Below, piece by piece: positions 1 to 7,439 of a DNA stretch of 10,852 nt. The DNA lies in the NCBI GenBank assembly GCA_003484545.1, contig DNCF01000153.1, positions 1-10,852 of the forward strand. Reading direction: 5' to 3'. Positions within the stretch are counted from its first letter, which is position 1; every line of letters starts with the position of its first letter. The translations under genes and the position numbers were made by a program. The notes beneath the pieces were generated by a model. It made no database searches, had not been told where the DNA came from, and saw nothing but the letters and a program-made list of their open reading frames with translations. Source of the DNA: Massilia sp. GTDB lineage: Bacteria > Pseudomonadota > Gammaproteobacteria > Burkholderiales > Burkholderiaceae_D.

Positions 1-1
1 G

Positions 2-292
2 TGTGCTCTTCTCGAACATGCGCTGTCCAGGCTGGCCTGGTCGGCGCTGGTGATCGCCCGGCCGTCGCTCCTGCTTGGCGACCGCGCAGCGCTCGGTCAA
101 CCGGCCCGTTTCGGCGAAGGGCTGGGCGCGCGCATCGGCGCCGCCCTGGGCCCGCTGATTCCGATGAACCTGCGGCCGATCGCGGCGGACCGCGTGGCCC
201 AGGCGCTGCTGACCCTGGTCCCGAGCGCGGTCGGCAAGCACGTGCTGTTTTCCGGGGCCATGCAGCCCGGGATAACCGAAGCGCCGCCTTGA
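2..292 (+). CDS. NAD(P)-binding epimerase/oxidoreductase, C-terminal part (5' truncated by window edge)
   Basis: The reading frame is open from the window edge and gives 96 residues ending at TGA 290-292, so the Rossmann N-terminus lies outside the window. The segment LVIARPSLLLGDR followed by a Gly/Ala-rich stretch and then NLRPIAADRVAQALL matches the C-terminal half of the small atypical short-chain dehydrogenases (HTATIP2/NmrA-like NAD(P)H-binding proteins, often annotated nucleoside-diphosphate-sugar epimerase). In that family RPSLLLG follows the catalytic region and RPI..xxVAxAL forms a late helix. The substrate cannot be told from this part. An intrinsic terminator follows 9 bases after the stop, so this is the last gene of its transcript. 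Family assignment is by recalled motif, without a search. Confidence 0.75.
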   Translation, partial: CALLEHALSRLAWSALVIARPSLLLGDRAALGQPARFGEGLGARIGAALGPLIPMNLRPIAADRVAQALLTLVPSAVGKHVLFSGAMQPGITEAPP

Positions 293-301
293 CATATAGC
301 A

Positions 302-326
302 AGCCGTCGTCGCGACGGCTGGTTTT
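302..326 (+). terminator. Rho-independent terminator after the epimerase-like gene
   Basis: AGCCGTCG (302-309) pairs perfectly with CGACGGCT (313-320) around a three-base loop, and GGTTTT follows. It starts 9 bases after the stop of the upstream gene and lies between convergent genes. In the reverse direction no T-run follows the stem, so it should act mainly on plus-strand transcripts. Confidence 0.75.
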
Positions 327-336
327 CAGCGCCGAC

Positions 337-834
337 TCAGCGCCGCCGGCCGGAAAGGAATGCGATGCGTTCCTGGTCTCGGATGGCGCCGATGGCGGGA
401 ATCGGGTGACTGAAGCCCGATGCGCGCAATTCCTTCAAAGAACAGTGGAAGCCGGCATCCCACGCGACCCGGATGCGGTAATACATCTCATGCACGTCCC
501 TGAATAACTCCGCGCGCCCGGCGTGCTCCTGTTCGTCCCAGCTCTCCTGAACGATGCCGGCTGCGACATAGCCCGCGCCGGTCATGCTCTCGTATGCATA
601 GATGACGTCGCCTTTTTTCATCTGGCGCAGATGATCAGCATACGCATTGTGCATGTCCTGCTGCACGCCATCGCCGGGTGGGGTACCGGGAACCGGTTTC
701 GGAGTGAGGTAGGCATAGCCTTCCTTCAGCCAGAAGTGGATCGGATTGTCGACGACCGCTCTCGGATGATGGCGTTTGTACCACTTGAGATCGGTGTTCA
801 CGAAAAAATGGGAAGAGCTGGCCGAGGTCGGCAT
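337..834 (-). CDS. Small PUA/EVE-like domain protein, function unknown
   Basis: This 165-residue protein starts at ATG 834 (MPTSASSSHFFVN). A TTG codon 17 codons upstream (885) is a possible longer start, but neither has a strong ribosome site (AAAGAAACC precedes the ATG). Near the N-terminus HFFVNTDLKWYKRH, in the middle MKKGDVIYAYES followed by GYVAAGIVQESWDE, and a late YRIRVAWD strand resemble the beta-barrel layout of EVE/PUA-fold proteins. That fold usually binds modified bases or RNA and uses a 'GD.I..Y' strand followed by a hydrophobic 'GiV..G.V' strand. The match is by pattern only and the ligand is unknown. The protein is soluble, with no signal peptide or membrane segment. It is convergent with the epimerase-like gene and has no obvious operon partner. 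Coding status is well supported by the domain-like sequence; the family call is moderate. Confidence 0.7.
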   Translation of the reverse strand: MPTSASSSHFFVNTDLKWYKRHHPRAVVDNPIHFWLKEGYAYLTPKPVPGTPPGDGVQQDMHNAYADHLRQMKKGDVIYAYESMTGAGYVAAGIVQESWDEQEHAGRAELFRDVHEMYYRIRVAWDAGFHCSLKELRASGFSHPIPAIGAIRDQERIAFLSGRRR

Positions 835-1002
835 GGTTTCTTTCAGGATGGACTGTGAAGGATTATGCGTCGTGCCACTCGGCAATTCAATGGCGCTGCC
901 AGGGATGTCGATCTACAGTCCGGGAAAACGGGCGAATTCGACATCCAAGAAAAAAATTATGCGGCTGCGTCGCTTCTTCGACGGCCTGGCCGCGGCCTGT
1001 TA

Positions 1003-1073
1003 GTCAGGCAGCTGGCGCCGGCCGGTTCCTCATCATCTCGCCCGGGCGCACCGCGCGTTCCGGCGCCTATTGC
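1003..1073 (-). pseudogene. Remnant of the 3' end of psd (decayed duplicate)
   Basis: Bases 1003-1073 align without gaps to 4144-4214, the 3' end of the intact psd gene; I count 61 of 71 identical. Read on the minus strand the remnant gives Q-stop-APERAVRPGEMMRNRPAPAAA-stop, against QWAPERSVRLGEMMGNRPASAG-stop in the intact gene. The reading frame and the final TGA are kept, but the Trp codon TGG has become TAG. Beyond 1073 the similarity fades after a gap of about six bases, with perhaps another dozen weakly matching bases. No upstream psd sequence is visible, so this cannot make an active enzyme. Confidence 0.75.
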
Positions 1074-1599
1074 AAGCGCGACGGCGTCTGCGTGCTGCTG
1101 GGCTATGTCAGCAATGTCCTGACCATTGTCTATTTCGGCGCGCTGATCGGCGGTGGCGGCGCGCGAGGTGTTCAGGCTCTTGGTCGGCTAAAGCAAACCC
1201 CTTTCGCAGTTCATATGATTTGAAGGTCCGGCGTAGAGAAAGCGAACTCGGGGGCCGTGCTGGTTTTATATTGCCCACGTCCTCCTGCCTCAAGGCGGCT
1301 GGTGGAGGGCAATCATTTGTCGGTTTCGAAGAGCTTGGCCGAATGAAACCATGCAGCAAATGGTGCGCCAGCCTGGCTGTCGCCCAACCATGCGGAGTAG
1401 CGGCCAGCCATGCTTTCTGGCTATCTCGACGAATCTAACCGGCTCCGTGCGCTCCAGAAAAAAGCAATTGCTCATGTCTATGTAAGGCTCACTAGCTCTA
1501 TATGCCCGGTCGCGTAGATACCGCTCACGCGCGTAACGCCGCCAGTTTTCGAACCGCGGTTGCGCGTTTTTCTGCCAGCGCGAACACAAATTATTTTTT
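1074..1599. other. Gene-poor stretch upstream of the NHL lipoprotein gene
   Basis: Several open frames cross this region on both strands, but none has a good ribosome site, a recognisable motif or a natural protein composition. The plus frame running through about 1080-1200 includes a hydrophobic stretch (LLGYVSNVLTIVYFGALIGG) that could be a leftover of a membrane protein, but it has no start signal and no family match I recognise. Treated as non-coding, probably eroded DNA between the psd remnant and the promoter at 1600. Confidence 0.45.
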
Positions 1600-1621
1600 A
1601 GCAATTATAATTGCTGCAATT
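1600..1621 (+). promoter_or_regulatory. AT-rich palindromic promoter/operator for the NHL lipoprotein gene
   Basis: AGCAATTATAATTGCT (1600-1615) is a perfect 16-base palindrome containing a consensus -10 hexamer TATAAT at 1606-1611. It overlaps a second perfect palindrome, AATTGC-T-GCAATT (1609-1621), so the half-site GCAATT occurs three times in alternating orientation. There is no TTGACA-like -35 at the right distance, which would fit an activator-dependent promoter. A start near 1618 would leave a leader of about 80 bases before the ATG at 1697. Promoter function is inferred. Confidence 0.45.
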
Positions 1622-1696
1622 TATTCGTGGCGGTCCACTTGTAGGCTGCGGCTAGCCACGCGCAATCCACGTAGCTGGAATACCAGAAAGACACGA

Positions 1697-4057
1697 ATGT
1701 TCAAATTTAGGATAGTCACGCTGGCCCTGACTTTGCTGTTGACAGGATGCGGTGGCGGAGGCTCGGCCAGCCCGTCGGGGGCGCCGCCGAAGGTGGCCGA
1801 TGGGGCGTCCCCGCCGGCTGCCACGTTCTCGATTGGCGGCACTGTTAGGGGCCTGCGCGACGGCGCCAGCCTAACCGTGAACAGCGGTGCCGGGGCGTCG
1901 CTGGCCATTGCCTCGAATGGCGACTTCGTGTTCCCAGTAAAGGCGGCGAGCGGGACGGCCTATCATGTAACGATCGGCGCCCATCCGGCGGGCCAGGTCT
2001 GTACGGTCGGCGCGGCGAGCGGAACGCTTGCCGATGCGGACATCCGCAAGGTCGAGATTCTTTGCAACGCGGCGAGCACGACTGTTGAACAGAGCAGGAT
2101 GGCGGTCGTGCGGCTGGCGGGGTACGCCGGGTCTCAGGGCGCCGGCGACGGCGATGCCGCTCAAGCGACATTCGCCTGTCCTTTCGGCCTCACGACCGAC
2201 AGTGCGAGGAATTTGTACGTGACGGACGCGCAAGGGTACTCTGTACGGCAAATCACACCCGCAGGCGTTGTTGGTACGCTGGCGCGCGAGATCAGGTCTC
2301 CTGGCGGAATAGCCCGTGACCAGTTCGGCAATCTGTATGTAGCGGACACTATCAACGATGCGATCGTGCAGATTTCCCCTTCCGGCGCGGTATCGGATTT
2401 TGTCCGCTTCTACAAGGAGTATACCTATTCGTCGCCGGTTGGCGTGACGATCGATACTGCAGGCAATCTCTACGTAGCGGGGCGCGGCAAGCATGTGATC
2501 CTCAAGATCAGCTCTTCCGGGGCCGTCACATCGTTGGCCGGAACGGCGGGGATCGAGGGCGCTGCCGATGGGCATGGCTCGGCTGCCAGGTTCAAGACGC
2601 CGTTTGGGGTAGCGATCGACGCCAACGGCAACCTGTATGTATCGGATGAGGGCAACCATACGATCAGGAGGATCACGGCGGCCGGAACGGTGACGACCCT
2701 TGCCGGGGCGCCAGGCGTGGCGGGGGCGGTTGATGGCATCGGGGCGGCGGCAAGGTTCAGAAATCCTTCGGGCATCGCCATCGGCATGGACGGCAACCTG
2801 TACGTCGTCGACAACGGAAACCGTCGCGTGCGCATGGTGACTCCTGAAGGCACTGTCAGCACGGTGGCGGGCGCCATTTCCGCTGTGGCTGGCGGATACG
2901 CAACGCCCGACAGCTTCGAGGATCCCTACGGTATCGCAGTCGACAGTGCGGGCATTCTCTACGTCAGCGATTGCGGCAATCACACAATAAGCAAGCTCGT
3001 CTTGAATGAGCAAGCCGGACTGGTGACCGTGACGCCGCCGCCATCCGTATTTCCTGCAAGCGGCATCGTGACGACGCTTGCCGGCAAGGTCGACCAGATG
3101 GGGGCGGTCGACGGCCAGGGAAGTGCAGCCCGGTTCAATGAACCGGGTTTACTCATCGTCGACCATGCCGGGAATATCATTGTCGGCGACGGATGGCCGA
3201 GCAATCTCCTGCGCAAGGTATCGCCTTCGGGAGCCGTGACGACCCTGGCGGGGACGCAAGGATCCTGGCACACATCGACTGATGGCGTCGGCTCGCAGGC
3301 GAGCTTTGACGGTTTTCGCGGGCTCGCCATCGACGGAGCCGGCAATATTTATACTCCCGGCACTGGAACCGTTGGCGGAACGAGCATAGGGCTCAGGAAG
3401 ATCACGCCTGCCGGCAGCGTCACGACCATCGATGTTCCGATCTATGGCGGACACCCGCTCCGCGCGATCGTGGCGGATGCGGCCGGCGACATTTATGCCA
3501 TCGATAACTCCAGGATCGACAAGATACGGATGTCACCAATGGAGGTCAGCGTGTTCGCCGGAGACCTGAGTTCGTTCGACCCCCGGAAGCACTTTGACGG
3601 CGCGCCAGACCTCGCGCGGTTCGATGGTCCGATCGGGATCGTCGTCGACACGCACGGCAATATCTTTGTTACCGATACGGCCAACCTGGTGATCCGGAAA
3701 ATCAGTCCCGAAGGCTTCGTCACGACGTTTGCCGGCAGGGTAGGGAAGTCAGGCACCGCGCCAGGCTATGGTTCCGCGCACGTCGACGGGACCGGGGAAA
3801 CCGCACGCTTTCACTATCCTGTGGGACTGGCCATCGACGGTGCTAACAATCTTTACGTTACGGATAATTACACGATCCGAAAAATCAGCCCGGACCGTAC
3901 CGTGAGGACGATCGCCGGCCTGGCTGGCGTAAAGGGCAGTGTCGACGGTGTTGGTGCGGCGGCGCGATTCGGCCAACTGTTCGCTATCGCGGCGGACAAG
4001 GCGGGGGTCATCTACGTCACCGACAATCAAACTGTCCGCAAGATCGTCCAGCAATAG
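1697..4057 (+). CDS. Secreted lipoprotein with twelve NHL-type beta-propeller blades
   Basis: The frame is open from 1502, but ATG 1697 is chosen because it begins a clear lipoprotein signal: MFKFRIVTLALTLLLTGC, lipobox LTGC with lipidated Cys18. AGAAAG precedes it as a weak ribosome site. The product is 786 residues. After a Gly/Ser/Pro linker, residues about 44-123 form a beta-rich domain (FSIGGTVRGL ... GQVC102 ... ILC123), a module common ahead of NHL repeats in betaproteobacterial lipoproteins; C102 and C123 could pair. Twelve repeats of the form G.A.D..GNLYV.D..N..IRKI...G.V.TLAG follow from about residue 158 to the C-terminus. Six lie before and six after a Pro-rich linker (TPPPSVFP, about 440-455), suggesting two six-bladed propellers. 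The several 'TLAG...GAADGxGxAAR' links between blades are typical. Residue 2 after the Cys is Gly, so outer-membrane sorting is expected. The role is unknown; binding of protein or glycan ligands is plausible. No catalytic motif is seen. Confidence 0.9.
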   Translation: MFKFRIVTLALTLLLTGCGGGGSASPSGAPPKVADGASPPAATFSIGGTVRGLRDGASLTVNSGAGASLAIASNGDFVFPVKAASGTAYHVTIGAHPAGQVCTVGAASGTLADADIRKVEILCNAASTTVEQSRMAVVRLAGYAGSQGAGDGDAAQATFACPFGLTTDSARNLYVTDAQGYSVRQITPAGVVGTLAREIRSPGGIARDQFGNLYVADTINDAIVQISPSGAVSDFVRFYKEYTYSSPVGVTIDTAGNLYVAGRGKHVILKISSSGAVTSLAGTAGIEGAADGHGSAARFKTPFGVAIDANGNLYVSDEGNHTIRRITAAGTVTTLAGAPGVAGAVDGIGAAARFRNPSGIAIGMDGNLYVVDNGNRRVRMVTPEGTVSTVAGAISAVAGGYATPDSFEDPYGIAVDSAGILYVSDCGNHTISKLVLNEQAGLVTVTPPPSVFPASGIVTTLAGKVDQMGAVDGQGSAARFNEPGLLIVDHAGNIIVGDGWPSNLLRKVSPSGAVTTLAGTQGSWHTSTDGVGSQASFDGFRGLAIDGAGNIYTPGTGTVGGTSIGLRKITPAGSVTTIDVPIYGGHPLRAIVADAAGDIYAIDNSRIDKIRMSPMEVSVFAGDLSSFDPRKHFDGAPDLARFDGPIGIVVDTHGNIFVTDTANLVIRKISPEGFVTTFAGRVGKSGTAPGYGSAHVDGTGETARFHYPVGLAIDGANNLYVTDNYTIRKISPDRTVRTIAGLAGVKGSVDGVGAAARFGQLFAIAADKAGVIYVTDNQTVRKIVQQ

Positions 4058-4143
4058 CGCCGCGGGTAATGCGCCCCCGCCCGCATGGGGCTTCGGCTTG
4101 CCCGGCCCGCCGGCTGCGCAGCGACGGCGTTGGAGCGATACAG

Positions 4144-4214
4144 GTCAGCCAGCAGACGCCGGCCGGTTCCCCATCATCTCGCCCAGGCGCACCGAACGCT
4201 CCGGCGCCCACTGC
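4144..4214. repeat. Inner copy of the psd 3'-end direct repeat (partner at 1003-1073)
   Basis: This segment, the intact 3' end of psd, is repeated in the same orientation at 1003-1073. The two copies bracket about 3.1 kb containing the NHL lipoprotein gene and its promoter. Of ten mismatches, several are at third codon positions of the psd frame. The divergence means the duplication is old. Confidence 0.7.
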
Positions 4215-5005
4215 TCGTTGAAGCGGATGGTGTTCTCCTTGAACAGCATCACGACCGTCGAGCCGAGCAGGAAGCGGCCCATCTCTTCGCCTTTCTTCAG
4301 CACCACCGGCTGGGTGTCGTAGGTCCAGTCGCAGATGCGCGCCATGCGCGGCGGATTGACCACGCCGTGCCAGGCGGTGGCCATGCTGCCGACGATGGTC
4401 GCGCCCACCAGCACCATCACGAAGGTGCCGAACTCCTCGGACTCGAAGACGCAGACCACGCGCTCGTTGCGCGCGAACAGGCCGGGCACGCCGCGCGCCG
4501 TGGTCGGGTTCACCGAGAACAGCGCGCCAGGGACGTAGATCATGCGCGTCAGGCGGCCGTCGCAGGGCATGTGGATGCGGTGGTAGTCCTTCGGGCTCAG
4601 ATACAGATTCGCGAAGCTGCCGTGCTGGAAATGCGAGGCCAGCCCGGCGTCGCCGCCGACCAGTTCGGCGGTGGTGAACTTGTGGCCCTTGGCCTGCAGG
4701 ATGCGATGGTCGTCGATCGCGCCGAACTGGCTGATCGCGCCGTCGACCGGGCAGACGAAGTCGGCATCGGCCAGCGGACGCACGCCGTCGCGCAGGGGCC
4801 GGGTGAAGAACTCGTTGAAGCTGGCGTAGCTGGCGATGTCGGGATTGGCCGCCTCGGCCATGTCGACGCCGTACTTGCCGACGAACCAGCGGATCAGGCG
4901 GGTCGTCATTGCGCCGCCTCTGGCGCCGGCGACGCGTCCGGCAAACGAGGTCAGCGCCTGCTTCGGCAGGACGTATTGTGGCAGTACTTTAAAGCGGTCG
5001 GACAC
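4145..5005 (-). CDS. psd: Phosphatidylserine decarboxylase proenzyme
   Basis: The enzyme converts phosphatidylserine to phosphatidylethanolamine at the inner membrane, the last step of PE synthesis. The 286-residue length matches the bacterial type I enzyme. Visible landmarks are CPVDGAISQFG with Asp88, YHRIHMPCDG with His142 and His145, and GRFLLGSTVV, in which the LGST motif is the self-cleavage site: Ser249 becomes the pyruvoyl prosthetic group and splits beta from alpha subunit. Asp88, His145 and Ser249 correspond to the known charge-relay triad, so the gene looks fully active. The start is GTG 5005 (MSDRFKVLPQY), with only GGGG about ten bases upstream as ribosome site. The gene is tail-to-tail with the NHL lipoprotein gene (87 bases apart) and divergent from the TonB receptor. 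No pssA is in the window. Confidence 0.95.
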   Translation of the reverse strand: MSDRFKVLPQYVLPKQALTSFAGRVAGARGGAMTTRLIRWFVGKYGVDMAEAANPDIASYASFNEFFTRPLRDGVRPLADADFVCPVDGAISQFGAIDDHRILQAKGHKFTTAELVGGDAGLASHFQHGSFANLYLSPKDYHRIHMPCDGRLTRMIYVPGALFSVNPTTARGVPGLFARNERVVCVFESEEFGTFVMVLVGATIVGSMATAWHGVVNPPRMARICDWTYDTQPVVLKKGEEMGRFLLGSTVVMLFKENTIRFNEQWAPERSVRLGEMMGNRPASAG

Positions 5006-5036
5006 GGTTCGAGGCCCCAGACAATAAGGATTGCGA

Positions 5037-5042
5037 ATTATA
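5037..5042 (-). promoter_or_regulatory. Candidate -10 element for psd
   Basis: Read on the minus strand these bases are TATAAT, a consensus -10, in an AT-rich patch about 32 bases upstream of the psd GTG. No good -35 lies 16-18 bases further out (TATGCA-like only). The TGCATATC site at 5060 falls where a -35 would be, so a regulator bound there could control psd. Inferred. Confidence 0.4.
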
Positions 5043-5059
5043 AATAAGGGACGCGCCGG

Positions 5060-5236
5060 TGCATATCATTGTTTTATGCAACGGCCGTGGCTGCCCAGTG
5101 TAGCGCATCGTCTCCCTGCCGGGCGTCCGGCGCTTGTTGTTCGGCCATGCATATCAAAAAAATATTCTTCACGGCAACGCAAATGGCGGAAACTGGACGA
5201 CAATACGCGCTTCTTTCATTGTCCGTTCGATATGCA
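5060..5236. promoter_or_regulatory. Divergent psd / TonB-receptor control region with three TGCATATC octamers
   Basis: TGCATATC occurs at 5060-5067 and 5148-5155, and its reverse complement GATATGCA at 5229-5236. The first also forms an inverted pair TGCATA-N9-TATGCA (5060-5080). Three copies of one AT-rich octamer in under 180 bases are unusual in GC-rich DNA and may be binding sites for one regulator. The third overlaps the receptor's start codon and could be chance. No clear Fur box and no good sigma-70 pair for the receptor were recognised; TTGTTC 5137-5142 and TATTCT 5163-5168 are a poor pair with too long a spacer. Confidence 0.35.
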
Positions 5237-7439
5237 CCCTGCATTTTCCCCGATCCGCCTGACGCTGCTGGCCGCGGCACTGGCATCCACCTTCCCGCTG
5301 CACGCCCAGGAAACCCCGCAACCAGTCGCCGCCAAGGCCGAGCCCGCCCAGCCCGCGTCCGGGCAGAAGATGCAGACGGTCGAGGTCAAGGGCAGCGCCG
5401 ACGCCTACGACCCGCGCCGCGACGACACCGCGACCAAGATCGTGGTCAGCCAGGAAGAGATCGTCAAGTACGGCGACACCAGCGTGACTGACGTGCTCAA
5501 GCGCGTGCCCGGCATCACCGTCAACAGCAGCAACGGCCGCGGCGGCGAGATCCGCATGCGCGGCCTGGGCGCCGGCTACACCCAGATCCTGATCAACGGC
5601 GAACGTGCGCCGGCCGGCTTCTCGATCGAATCGCTCTCGCCCGACGTGATCGAACGCATCGAGGTGCTGCGCGCGGCCAGCGCCGAGTTCTCGACCCAGT
5701 CGGTGGCCGGCACCATCAACATCGTGCTCAAGCGAGCGATCCGCAGCGCCCAGCGCGAACTGAAGGTGGGCATGCGCCGCACCAGCAGCGGCATGCGCGG
5801 GCCGAACCTGAACCTGCAGCTGTCGGACAAGCTGGGGAAGATGTCGTATTCGATTTCCGGCGCGGCCGCTCACGAAAGCTTCGACCGCAGGGCCACCGTC
5901 ACCGAGGACGCGTTTGCCGCGAGTGGCGTGCAGACCCAGGCGCGCAGCACGGTCGGCGTCGAGGACGGCTCCTTCACCTTCGCCAACCTGGCGCCGCGCC
6001 TGAACTGGAACCTGGAGAACGGCGACACCCTCACGTCGCAGACCTTCCTCAACGCCGGCAAGTTCAAGACGCGCACGGACGAAGTCGCGAGCACCGCGAT
6101 CGGCGCACCGGCGCCGTATCCGGACCTGGACCTGGCCAACGAGTCGAAGAACAACTACTTCCGCACCGAGCTGAACTGGGTGCACAAAATGGCGGACGGC
6201 GCCAAGCTCGACACCAAGCTGGGCGTGCAGCGCGGCGACAGCGACACCGAGCAGCGCCGCGTCACGCCGGCCGGCGCGGCACGGCCACTCGACAACGTCA
6301 TCACCTCCAACAGCGAGGACCGCGGCGTGACCAGCACCGGTAAATTCTCGAAGACGATTTTCGACGGCCACGCGCTGGGCATGGGCTGGGACGGCGGCTA
6401 CAACACGCGCGAGGACGAGCGCGTCGAACTCGAAGCCGGCCGCCTGGTGTTCCCAGGCCTGCCGGATGGCGAACAGTTCGAAGCCCAGGTATCGCGCCTG
6501 GCGTTGTATGCGCAGGACGAGTGGAGCATCAGCCCGCGCCTGTCGGTCTATCTCGGCGCGCGCTGGGAGGGCATCCGCACCCGCACCTCGGGCAATACCT
6601 TCGAGACCGGCCGCTCGCGCTCGAGCGTCTGGAGCCCGGTGCTGCAGACCCTGTGGAAGATCCCGGAAACCAAGGGCGACCAGGTGCGCTTCGCCGTCAC
6701 CCGCACCTACAAGGCGCCGAGCGTCTCGAGCCTGATCCCGCGCCGCCAGACCTCGGTCGACAACCGCTCGACCGACCCGGACTACCAGGGCAACCCGGAC
6801 CTGCAGCCGGAACTGGCGCTGGGCTTCGACCTCTCCTACGAGCACTACTGGGCGGAGGGCGCGCTGCTCTCGGCCAGCGTCTCGTCGCGCCGCATCGACG
6901 GCTACACCCGCAGTCTCGTCACCTTCGACGGCGCGCGCTGGGTCGCGATGCCGATGAACGCCGGCCGCGCCGAAACGCGGGGGCTGGAGCTGGAAGCGAA
7001 ATTCCCGCTGAAGGCGGTCATGGAAGGCGCCCCGGCGATCGATCTGCGCGCCAGCCTGAGCCGCAACTGGTCGGAGGTCGACGGCGTGCCGGGCCCGGAC
7101 AACCGCCTGGACGGCCAGACGCCGCTATCGGCCAACCTCGGCGTCGACTACAAGAAGGGCAGCTTCAGCACCGGCGCCAGCTTCGCCTACAAACAGGGCG
7201 GGCAGGTCCGCGTGTCCGAGCGCCAGACCTCCTACATCGAGACGCGGCGCGACCTGGAAGCCTATGTGCTCTACAAGTTCACGCCGAAGCTGCAGCTGCG
7301 CGTGGCGGGCCAGAACCTGCTGGACCAGGACTTCACCCACCGCAGCAGCTATCTCGAGGACGGGCGCGGGCTGGTGGTGCGGCGCGGGGTGTATCCGGTC
7401 GGGGTGACGCTGAGGGCGACGGTGGAGGCGAAGTTCTAA
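5232..7439 (+). CDS. TonB-dependent outer-membrane receptor
   Basis: The start ATG 5232 is chosen because it opens a Sec signal peptide (MHPAFSPIRLTLLAAALAS, likely cleavage after HA at residue 25); the frame is open upstream from 5031, but that part has no signal-like sequence. There is no evident Shine-Dalgarno. The product has 735 residues, usual for the family. A TonB-box-like QTVEVKG (about 48-54) leads into the plug domain (about 60-170): VTDVLKRVPGITVNSS, GEIRMRGLGAGYTQILINGE, and SPDVIERIEVLRAAS..STQSVAGTINIVLKR. The rest is a 22-stranded barrel type sequence ending in ATVEAKF, with the terminal Phe read by the BAM machinery. It has no N-terminal secretin/STN signalling domain, and no sigma/anti-sigma genes are nearby, so it is not a FecA-type transducer. 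The substrate cannot be told; iron chelates, vitamins or glycans are all possible. Its stop overlaps the stop of the Crp-like gene on the other strand. Confidence 0.93.
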   Translation: MHPAFSPIRLTLLAAALASTFPLHAQETPQPVAAKAEPAQPASGQKMQTVEVKGSADAYDPRRDDTATKIVVSQEEIVKYGDTSVTDVLKRVPGITVNSSNGRGGEIRMRGLGAGYTQILINGERAPAGFSIESLSPDVIERIEVLRAASAEFSTQSVAGTINIVLKRAIRSAQRELKVGMRRTSSGMRGPNLNLQLSDKLGKMSYSISGAAAHESFDRRATVTEDAFAASGVQTQARSTVGVEDGSFTFANLAPRLNWNLENGDTLTSQTFLNAGKFKTRTDEVASTAIGAPAPYPDLDLANESKNNYFRTELNWVHKMADGAKLDTKLGVQRGDSDTEQRRVTPAGAARPLDNVITSNSEDRGVTSTGKFSKTIFDGHALGMGWDGGYNTREDERVELEAGRLVFPGLPDGEQFEAQVSRLALYAQDEWSISPRLSVYLGARWEGIRTRTSGNTFETGRSRSSVWSPVLQTLWKIPETKGDQVRFAVTRTYKAPSVSSLIPRRQTSVDNRSTDPDYQGNPDLQPELALGFDLSYEHYWAEGALLSASVSSRRIDGYTRSLVTFDGARWVAMPMNAGRAETRGLELEAKFPLKAVMEGAPAIDLRASLSRNWSEVDGVPGPDNRLDGQTPLSANLGVDYKKGSFSTGASFAYKQGGQVRVSERQTSYIETRRDLEAYVLYKFTPKLQLRVAGQNLLDQDFTHRSSYLEDGRGLVVRRGVYPVGVTLRATVEAKF

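Noticed and set aside
855..1223. Plus-strand frame with a hydrophobic stretch resembling a membrane segment
   Set aside because: It runs antisense through the psd remnant, so its first half is a shadow; the rest has no start signal or recognised family.
1290..1604. 104-codon open frame on the minus strand in the gene-poor stretch
   Set aside because: No ribosome site, no family, rich in Arg and Cys; it starts inside the palindromic promoter.
1871..3013. 380-codon open frame on the minus strand
   Set aside because: Shadow of the NHL repeats; its regularity only mirrors the repeated blades on the plus strand.
4058..4144. GC-rich inverted segments between the convergent NHL and psd genes as a bidirectional terminator
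   Set aside because: Several short pairings are possible, but none gives a clean stem followed by a T-run in either direction.
4085..5047. 320-codon open frame on the plus strand
   Set aside because: Shadow of psd; the minus frame has all catalytic motifs of phosphatidylserine decarboxylase.
5169..6845. 558-codon open frame on the minus strand
   Set aside because: It is the antisense shadow of the TonB receptor gene; its Ala/Arg/Val-rich product has no motifs, while the plus frame has signal peptide, plug and barrel end.
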